Positions 58,647-64,000 of a DNA stretch of 64,000 bases are shown here, piece by piece. The DNA comes from Robertmurraya andreesenii (GTDB taxonomy: Bacteria > Bacillota > Bacilli > Bacillales > Cytobacillaceae). Position numbers and translations under genes: made by a program. The notes under the pieces were generated by a model that saw only the letters and a list, made by a program, of their open reading frames with translations, ran no database searches and was not told the DNA's origin. The stretch is taken from the NCBI RefSeq assembly GCF_030813005.1, contig NZ_JAUSTU010000003.1, positions 1-64,000 on the forward strand. Direction: 5' to 3'. Every line of letters begins with the position of its first letter. Position 1 is the stretch's first letter.

Positions 58647-58794
58647 ATTGATTCTTTTTCCTCTTCTTATTGTTTTGCCGTTGTGCTTCAGTTAACGGTT
58701 CATTCGATAATTCCTCATTAAAACCTGCCCCTTTGCCCTGAGCACTGGCAGCATTCATTCCTGGAATGACATGATTGGCCTTGCGTTTAACCAT
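58645..58794 (-). CDS. sspO: Small acid-soluble spore protein O
   Basis: A 49-residue basic protein. VKRKANHVIPGMNAASAQG and NEELSNEPLTEAQRQNNKKRKKNQ match SspO (also called CotK). It is a minor forespore protein. The ATG at 58794 is preceded by GGAGGTGAAAAAA. It lies directly upstream of and divergent from aconitase, the conserved Bacillus order. Confidence 0.93.
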   Translation of the reverse strand: MVKRKANHVIPGMNAASAQGKGAGFNEELSNEPLTEAQRQNNKKRKKNQ

Positions 58795-58985
58795 TTTTTT
58801 CACCTCCAACCATTACTTTTTCCATTCGTTGAAATGTCATACAAACAATAGCCTCCCGATTTTTCTAGACAAAGTCTTTCACTTTACTAGAATAACTTTG
58901 CTGCCAAACATAAAATTCATTTTACCCCATGCATATGATTTAATTACACAGTTTTAAGTTTTTTTGGCAAAAATACAATAATAGA

Positions 58986-59000
58986 ATAAGTAAAACTTAT
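58986..59000 (+). promoter_or_regulatory. CcpC-type box upstream of acnA
   Basis: ATAA-GTAAAAC-TTAT is an exact ATAA-N7-TTAT dyad, the site of the citrate-responsive regulator CcpC at the B. subtilis citB promoter. It lies 131 bases upstream of the acnA start in a gene-free, AT-rich stretch (58795-59130). Further ATAA/TTAT half sites follow near 59030-59055. Confidence 0.65.
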
Positions 59001-59130
59001 CAAAAACAATAACTTTCTTGTTATTTACTTATATAAAAGACTGTATTAATATAAGATTGTAAGAAAAGTTCGGATGGGAGTAAATATTCAAACTTTTCGA
59101 CTGGTATTTGATGTAGAGGGGGAAATTCAT

Positions 59131-61839
59131 ATGTCAAAAAACGATGTTTATAGCGCACGCAAGTCTTTTGAAGTAAATGGCAAACGCTATAACTACTACA
59201 ATTTGGCTGCTCTTGAGGAAGCAGGCATTGGTAAGGTTTCAAAACTACCATATTCGATTAAAGTTTTACTAGAATCGGTGCTTCGTCAATACGATGGCCG
59301 CGTCATTACAAAGGAACATGTTGAAAATCTAGCAAAATGGGGAACAGACGAGGTTAAAGAAGTGGACGTTCCATTCAAGCCTTCTCGTGTTATTCTCCAA
59401 GACTTCACAGGTGTGCCAGCGGTTGTTGATTTAGCATCCCTACGCAAGGCCATGGCTGACCTAGGTGGAGACCCTGATAAAATTAATCCAGAAAAGCCTG
59501 TTGATCTTGTCATCGACCACTCTGTTCAGGTTGACCAATACGGAACAGCGAATGCTTTACAAGCCAACATGGATCTTGAATTCGAAAGAAATGCTGAGCG
59601 TTATCAGTTCTTAAGCTGGGCGCAAAAAGCATTTGATAACTATCGTGCCGTTCCACCAGCAACAGGTATCGTGCACCAGGTAAACCTTGAGTTTCTTGCC
59701 AGCGTTGTTCACGCAGTGGAAGGCGAAAATGGGGAATTTGAAGCATTCCCAGATTCACTTGTTGGAACCGACTCACATACAACCATGATTAACGGTATCG
59801 GTGTTCTAGGTTGGGGTGTTGGTGGGATTGAAGCAGAAGCTGGAATGCTTGGCCAGCCTTCATACTTCCCAGTTCCAGAGGTAGTTGGTGTTAAGCTTAC
59901 TGGTGAGCTTCCAAACGGAGCAACCGCTACAGACCTTGCGTTAAAAGTAACTCAAGTTCTTCGTAAGCATGGGGTTGTTGGTAAATTTGTTGAGTTCTTC
60001 GGACCTGGTGTTGTTTCACTACCACTTGCAGACCGTGCAACAGTGGCAAACATGGCGCCTGAATACGGGGCTACTTGTGGCTTCTTCCCAGTAGATGGAG
60101 AATCTCTAGACTATATGCGTTTAACAGGTCGTTCTGAAGAGCAAGTACAAATCGTTGAGGCATACTGCAAAGCAAACGGATTATTCTTCGATCCGAACTT
60201 AGAGCCTGTTTACACAGATGTTATTGAAATTAACTTAGATGAAATCGAAGCAAACCTTTCTGGTCCTAAGCGTCCTCAAGACTTGATTCCACTTTCTCAA
60301 ATGAAGGCGGAATTCAATAAGGCGTTAACAGCACCACAAGGAAACCAAGGCTTTGGTCTTGAAGCATCTGAAATTGAAAAAGAAGCAACGGTTAACTTCG
60401 AAAATGGCGATACTGTCACGATGAAGACAGGTGCGATTGCGATCGCAGCGATTACAAGCTGTACGAACACATCTAACCCATATGTTCTTGTTGCTGCAGG
60501 ACTCGTTGCGAAGAAAGCAGTAGAGCTTGGAATGGAAGTTCCGAAATTTGTGAAGACTTCCTTGGCACCAGGTTCAAAGGTTGTAACTGGATATCTACGT
60601 GACTCTGGCTTACTTCCTTATCTTGAAAAAATTGGATACAACCTTGTTGGTTACGGTTGTACAACATGTATCGGAAACTCTGGTCCATTAAAGCCAGAAA
60701 TTGAAAAAGCTATTGCTGAAAGCGATCTATTAGTGACTTCCGTTCTTTCCGGTAACCGTAACTTTGAAGGACGTATTCATCCGCTTGTTAAAGCAAACTA
60801 TCTTGCTTCACCACCACTAGTGGTTGCATACTCTTTAGCTGGTACAGTGGATATCGACCTTCAAAATGAGCCAATCGGAAAAGACAAGGATGGCAACGAT
60901 GTACTCTTTAAGGATATTTGGCCATCAACTGCAGAAGTAAATGAAGTTGTACAACGCACAGTTACACCTGAGCTTTTTAAAGCAGAATATGAAAATGTAT
61001 TCAGCGATAATGAGCGCTGGAACGAAATCAAGACAAGCAATGAACCATTATATTCATTCGATGATAAATCAACTTACATTCAAAACCCGCCATTCTTTGA
61101 AGGCCTTAAGCCAGACCCAGATGAGGTGAAGCCTTTATCAGGTCTACGTGTGGTAGGTAAGTTTGGAGACTCTGTCACAACAGATCATATTTCTCCTGCT
61201 GGTGCCATCGGCAAGGACACTCCTGCTGGTAAGTACCTACGTGAAAATGGCGTTGAAATCCGTGACTTTAACTCTTACGGTTCTCGTCGTGGTAACCATG
61301 AGGTTATGATGCGCGGAACATTTGCAAATATCCGTATTCGTAACCAAATAGCACCAGGCACTGAAGGTGGTTATACAACCCACTGGCCAACTGGTGAAGT
61401 CACTTCTATCTATGATGCTTGCATGAAGTACAAGGAAGAAGGAACAGGCTTAGTTGTTCTTGCTGGTAAAGATTACGGAATGGGATCTTCACGTGACTGG
61501 GCAGCAAAAGGAACAAACCTTTTAGGCATTAAGACAGTTATCGCTGAAAGCTTCGAGCGTATTCACCGTTCTAACCTTGCTTTAATGGGTGTTCTTCCAC
61601 TTCAATTCAAGGAAGGCGAAAATGCTGAAGTCCTTGGCTTAACGGGCAAAGAAATCATTGATGTTCAAATCGATGAGAACGTGAAGCCGCGTCAGCTTGT
61701 TAAAGTGACAGCTACTGACGAAAACGGCAATAAGAAGGAATTTGAAGTTGTTGTTCGCTTCGATTCTGAAATCGAAATTGACTACTACCGTCACGGTGGA
61801 ATTCTACAAATGGTTCTACGTGAAAAACTAGCAAACTAA
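59131..61839 (+). CDS. acnA: Aconitate hydratase
   Basis: A 902-residue aconitase of the AcnA/IRP type (citB in B. subtilis), interconverting citrate and isocitrate in the TCA cycle. Cluster cysteines are in ITSCTNTSNP (about 444) and GYGCTTCIGN (about 509 and 512). Also visible are GTDSHTTMINGIGVLGWGVGGIEAEAGML and the swivel-domain GSSRDWAAKGTNLLG. ATG at 59131 follows AGAGGGGG; an upstream in-frame ATG at 59074 is unsupported. The family can also bind RNA. Confidence 0.97.
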   Translation: MSKNDVYSARKSFEVNGKRYNYYNLAALEEAGIGKVSKLPYSIKVLLESVLRQYDGRVITKEHVENLAKWGTDEVKEVDVPFKPSRVILQDFTGVPAVVDLASLRKAMADLGGDPDKINPEKPVDLVIDHSVQVDQYGTANALQANMDLEFERNAERYQFLSWAQKAFDNYRAVPPATGIVHQVNLEFLASVVHAVEGENGEFEAFPDSLVGTDSHTTMINGIGVLGWGVGGIEAEAGMLGQPSYFPVPEVVGVKLTGELPNGATATDLALKVTQVLRKHGVVGKFVEFFGPGVVSLPLADRATVANMAPEYGATCGFFPVDGESLDYMRLTGRSEEQVQIVEAYCKANGLFFDPNLEPVYTDVIEINLDEIEANLSGPKRPQDLIPLSQMKAEFNKALTAPQGNQGFGLEASEIEKEATVNFENGDTVTMKTGAIAIAAITSCTNTSNPYVLVAAGLVAKKAVELGMEVPKFVKTSLAPGSKVVTGYLRDSGLLPYLEKIGYNLVGYGCTTCIGNSGPLKPEIEKAIAESDLLVTSVLSGNRNFEGRIHPLVKANYLASPPLVVAYSLAGTVDIDLQNEPIGKDKDGNDVLFKDIWPSTAEVNEVVQRTVTPELFKAEYENVFSDNERWNEIKTSNEPLYSFDDKSTYIQNPPFFEGLKPDPDEVKPLSGLRVVGKFGDSVTTDHISPAGAIGKDTPAGKYLRENGVEIRDFNSYGSRRGNHEVMMRGTFANIRIRNQIAPGTEGGYTTHWPTGEVTSIYDACMKYKEEGTGLVVLAGKDYGMGSSRDWAAKGTNLLGIKTVIAESFERIHRSNLALMGVLPLQFKEGENAEVLGLTGKEIIDVQIDENVKPRQLVKVTATDENGNKKEFEVVVRFDSEIEIDYYRHGGILQMVLREKLAN

Positions 61840-61847
61840 TAAATTAG

Positions 61848-61880
61848 AAAAGGCATCTGTCACGGCGATAGATGCCTTTT
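61848..61880 (+). terminator. Intrinsic terminator after acnA
   Basis: AAAAGGCATCT pairs with AGATGCCTTTT (11 bp), followed by CTGTTT. Confidence 0.88.
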
Positions 61881-62065
61881 CTGTTTGAAATTATATGGGT
61901 TTATTGCCGATTATGTAGGTGCCTGGTCTTTATGTTTCCTTTTACGACTTTTCTAGAAAAGTACCTTGTTAAATCATTATGAACTTTTCTCAGTACGTAT
62001 TTATAACCTTTCCAGAAAAGGTTATATTAAGACAAGAATCGTTTTCTACATCTAGGAGGTTTTTG

Positions 62066-62617
62066 ATGGTTAAAAAAATTCTCGGTACTGTTCTAATATT
62101 GGCTTTGCTATCAGTCGCAGTAGTCCAAGCGATTGAAAAGGATAGAAGCGAAGACAAAATTATTACCCAACCTGCAACGAAAAATATTTCTGTTGAAAAA
62201 ATGTCAGGTATAAAAGTCGGTTTGAAGGCACCTGATTTCGAATTAGAGACACTTGAAGGTAAGAAAGTAAAACTCTCTGACTTTGAAGGCAAGAAAGTTA
62301 TGCTCAATTTTTGGGCGACCTGGTGTCCTCCTTGTAAGGCGGAGATGCCGCATATGCAGAAATTTTACGAGGAAGCGGGAGATAAAATTCAAATCCTCGC
62401 TGTTAACATTGATCCAAAAAATAATGTCGCAGGATTTGCAGAGGAGATGAATTTACATTTTCCCATTTTGTTAGACAAAGATGATAAAGTCATGAAGATG
62501 TATCAAATTCTTTCGATTCCTACCACATATTTTATTGATAAAGATGGAATTATTCAAAACAAATTTATTGGGGCCATGTCACTCGACAAGATGAGGGAAT
62601 TCTTTGAAAATCAGTAG
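62066..62617 (+). CDS. Membrane-anchored thioredoxin-like protein (YneN-like)
   Basis: A 183-residue protein with an N-terminal membrane anchor or signal (ILGTVLILALLSVAVVQA) and a TlpA/ResA-type thioredoxin domain. The active site is WCPPC (W86, C87, C90), and the cis-proline is in SIPTTYFID. It would act outside the membrane on disulfides. Its place after aconitase matches yneN in B. subtilis. ATG at 62066 follows AGGAGG. Confidence 0.9.
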   Translation: MVKKILGTVLILALLSVAVVQAIEKDRSEDKIITQPATKNISVEKMSGIKVGLKAPDFELETLEGKKVKLSDFEGKKVMLNFWATWCPPCKAEMPHMQKFYEEAGDKIQILAVNIDPKNNVAGFAEEMNLHFPILLDKDDKVMKMYQILSIPTTYFIDKDGIIQNKFIGAMSLDKMREFFENQ

Positions 62618-62648
62618 ACCTTTGGATTGATTCCAGAGGTTTTTTTGT
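62618..62648 (+). terminator. Intrinsic terminator
   Basis: ACCTTTGG pairs with CCAGAGGT (one G-T pair), followed by TTTTTTT. Confidence 0.75.
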
Positions 62649-62799
62649 CTTCCTGGCATATAATGGATTAGTCTCATGCTCCTTTAACAAAAAAAGTTTA
62701 AATTAAATAAATATCGGGTAAATTTTCAAAAAGTTGTAATAATTTAAACACAAAATGGAGATAATGACTGTTACAATAGTGTTAAGGAAGGTGAGCCAA

Positions 62800-62931
62800 A
62801 TGAGAAAGCCAAGAAAACGTTCATTTTCAGAACTCGTATTAGAGAATAAGCGTCAGCTTTTACAGGACCAGGAAGCTCTTGAAAAAATTGAAGAGCGTCT
62901 TGAAAAGAAGCGTTTGGGACAAGCGAGATAA
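62800..62931 (+). CDS. FbpB-family small basic protein
   Basis: A 43-residue charged helix (MRKPRKRSFSELVLENKRQLL in outline, ending EERLEKKRLGQAR) matching the FbpB family of Bacillus small basic proteins. In B. subtilis FbpB works with the small RNA FsrA in iron sparing. No clear Fur box was found here, so iron control is not shown. Start ATG at 62800 with AAGGAAGGTGAG upstream. Confidence 0.85.
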   Translation: MRKPRKRSFSELVLENKRQLLQDQEALEKIEERLEKKRLGQAR

Positions 62932-62994
62932 GATAGATTTTTTACTCATGAATCCTTCTAAATTGGGTGATACTTTTATTAGGAGGGATTACAC

Positions 62995-63147
62995 ATGAGT
63001 AAAGAAAAAGAAGTAAGAAGAAGTTCCAATCATTTTGCTCCAAACCACATCGGTATGCAGCCAAGGGGCTTTGGTGGCAATAAGGGCAAGAAGATGCAGG
63101 ATACATCTGGAGAACATGCTCAGGTGATTCAAACAAAGGGAGAATAG
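62995..63147 (+). CDS. sspN: Small acid-soluble spore protein N
   Basis: A 50-residue protein with SSNHFAPNHIGMQPRGFGGNKGKKMQD, the SspN pattern. It is a minor forespore protein. AGGAGGG is present before the ATG. In B. subtilis sspN and tlp form an operon near citB; here a terminator lies between them, so partial read-through or separate promoters are expected. Confidence 0.93.
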   Translation: MSKEKEVRRSSNHFAPNHIGMQPRGFGGNKGKKMQDTSGEHAQVIQTKGE

Positions 63148-63178
63148 TTGACCCGTTTTTCTAAATTGATTTGCTATG

Positions 63179-63206
63179 ACTCGCCAATTTATTAGGCGAG
63201 TTTTCT
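63179..63206 (+). terminator. Intrinsic terminator after sspN
   Basis: ACTCGCC pairs with GGCGAGT around nine bases, followed by TTTCTTT. Confidence 0.8.
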
Positions 63207-63329
63207 TTAATGAAAGTTGTTTACATAATATAATTATCTATAACTAAAGAATTTAATTTTTTCCATTATATTTTTACTGAAAAGATACAAACTATGGCTG
63301 TAACTATTATGATTTTGGGAGGAAGTACG

Positions 63330-63560
63330 ATGCCTTATAACAATCAACCAAAACCAGATGATCGCAGCGATAACGTAGAGAAACTTCAAGAGATGGTTCA
63401 TAATACGATTGAAAATATGGAAGCTGCAGAAGAAACGATGGAGTTTGCCAATGAAAAGGATCGGGCAGATATTGCGGCAAAGAACGAACGAAGACGTGAC
63501 GCAATTGAAGGCATGAGAGCAGAAATTAAAGACGAATATCGTGCTCAGCAGGAAGAATAA
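63330..63560 (+). CDS. tlp: Thioredoxin-like small spore protein Tlp
   Basis: A 76-residue charged protein. DDRSDNVEKLQEMVHNTIENMEAAEETM and the following charged helix match Tlp of Bacillus, a minor small acid-soluble protein. Despite its name it lacks a CxxC site. ATG at 63330 follows GGGAGG; the in-frame ATGs upstream have no site. It is closed by a terminator. Confidence 0.92.
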   Translation: MPYNNQPKPDDRSDNVEKLQEMVHNTIENMEAAEETMEFANEKDRADIAAKNERRRDAIEGMRAEIKDEYRAQQEE

Positions 63561-63567
63561 AGAATGG

Positions 63568-63596
63568 GACCTGATCGATGGATCAGGTCTTATTTT
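63568..63596 (+). terminator. Intrinsic terminator after tlp
   Basis: GACCTGATC pairs with GATCAGGTC around GATG, followed by TTATTTTAAT. Confidence 0.85.
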
Positions 63597-63658
63597 AATA
63601 TTGGCAAGAAAAATATGATAGAATAGGACATGAAATTTATGATAAAGAAGTGATTAAC

Positions 63659-64000
63659 ATGTCTCAAAGGGAAGCCCGTCAACCAAATTTACATATAGAT
63701 ATTTCTGAATGGGAAAAGGAAATCAAGGAAAAAGGATACATTCGGGACGATACAGAGCTACTAAAGGCGATTAAAGCTTTAAACGAGGATGAGGACCAAA
63801 AACTCCTTTCGACTCTTTTATCATTAGCGGCACTTTCAAGAAGTGGAAAGGAAGCAAGAGCGGATTCCCTCGTTCATGCCTGGATGGACAAAGCCTATGC
63901 TTTGAATCCAAACAACCCTCGAGCTAAAGCGTTTCTTGCTCAGCATATTTGGAAAACAAAAGAAGATTTATTAAAATCCATTGAATTCCCAATTATTCGA
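63659..64000 (+). CDS. Partial gene, unrecognised, running off the right edge
   Basis: The first 114 residues are visible from ATG at 63659, with a weak AAAGAAGTGA site. The segment is helical and charged: NLHIDISEWEKEIKEKGY, then SLAALSRSGKEARADSLVHAWMDKAYALNPNNPRAKAFLAQ. The latter looks like a TPR-type helix pair. The rest, which would decide the family, is outside the window. An N-terminal helper domain of a larger protein is possible. Confidence 0.6.
   Translation, partial: MSQREARQPNLHIDISEWEKEIKEKGYIRDDTELLKAIKALNEDEDQKLLSTLLSLAALSRSGKEARADSLVHAWMDKAYALNPNNPRAKAFLAQHIWKTKEDLLKSIEFPIIR

Overview
The window reads as chromosomal DNA of an endospore-forming Bacillaceae (Bacillus-like Firmicute). 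Evidence: moderate-to-low GC, strong AGGAGG ribosome binding sites with many TTG/GTG starts, frequent intrinsic terminators, and typical Bacillus genes. These include the small acid-soluble spore proteins SspP, SspO, SspN and Tlp around the aconitase gene, spore coat F-like proteins, YhfH, an FbpB-like protein, a CysL regulator beside cysJI, and xpt-pbuX behind a guanine riboswitch. No tRNA, rRNA or CRISPR array was seen.

Layout. 1-2151: end of a Tn554-like tyrosine-recombinase element that runs off the left edge and has cut the 5' end of a yiaA-type membrane gene (remnant 2152-2529). 2.6-4.5 kb: cobalamin riboswitch, a divergent PduO-like protein and an orphan BtuF lipoprotein. 4.5-7.5 kb: a long unexplained leader ending in a terminator, then carboxynorspermidine dehydrogenase and decarboxylase. 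7.5-9.7 kb: sugar-efflux type MFS transporter and small proteins. 9.7-19.5 kb: a complete sulfate assimilation cluster (cysL divergent from cysJ-cysI-cysH-cysP-sat-cysC-sumT-sirB). 19.5-30.3 kb: acyl-CoA dehydrogenase, xpt-pbuX, L,D-transpeptidase, guanylate-kinase-like protein, truncated hemoglobin behind an Fnr-type box, SDR, coat proteins, sirtuin, MscS channel. 30.4-42 kb: transporter, dehydrogenase, PepF, AAA ATPase, and two divergent ABC exporter cassettes with GntR and TetR regulators. 42.2-46.3 kb: glpABC behind a leader terminator. 46.3-54.5 kb: nuclease-like DUF2161 protein, DUF1287 protein, BrnQ, cyclophilin, ABC-F ATPase, kbl and tdh. 54.6-58.0 kb: a selenocysteine locus. 58.0-64 kb: the sspP/sspO/acnA/yneN/fbpB-like/sspN/tlp block.

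The most notable part is the selenium locus. selD (minus strand) and a SelW/Rdx-like gene (plus strand) are divergent, and each is interrupted by one in-frame TGA exactly at the expected selenocysteine site. Each TGA is followed by a hairpin whose GG(T)-containing apical loop resembles the E. coli fdhF SECIS. selA follows. selB and selC are not in the window; in the place directly after selA lies a roughly 400-bp array of 52-bp tandem units, most of which can form an 11-bp hairpin. Conventional gene calling would truncate selD and miss the SelW-like gene.

Physiologically, glpABC, the Fnr-type site at the hemoglobin gene and selenocysteine use together hint at a facultatively anaerobic spore former. 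This is inference from gene content only.
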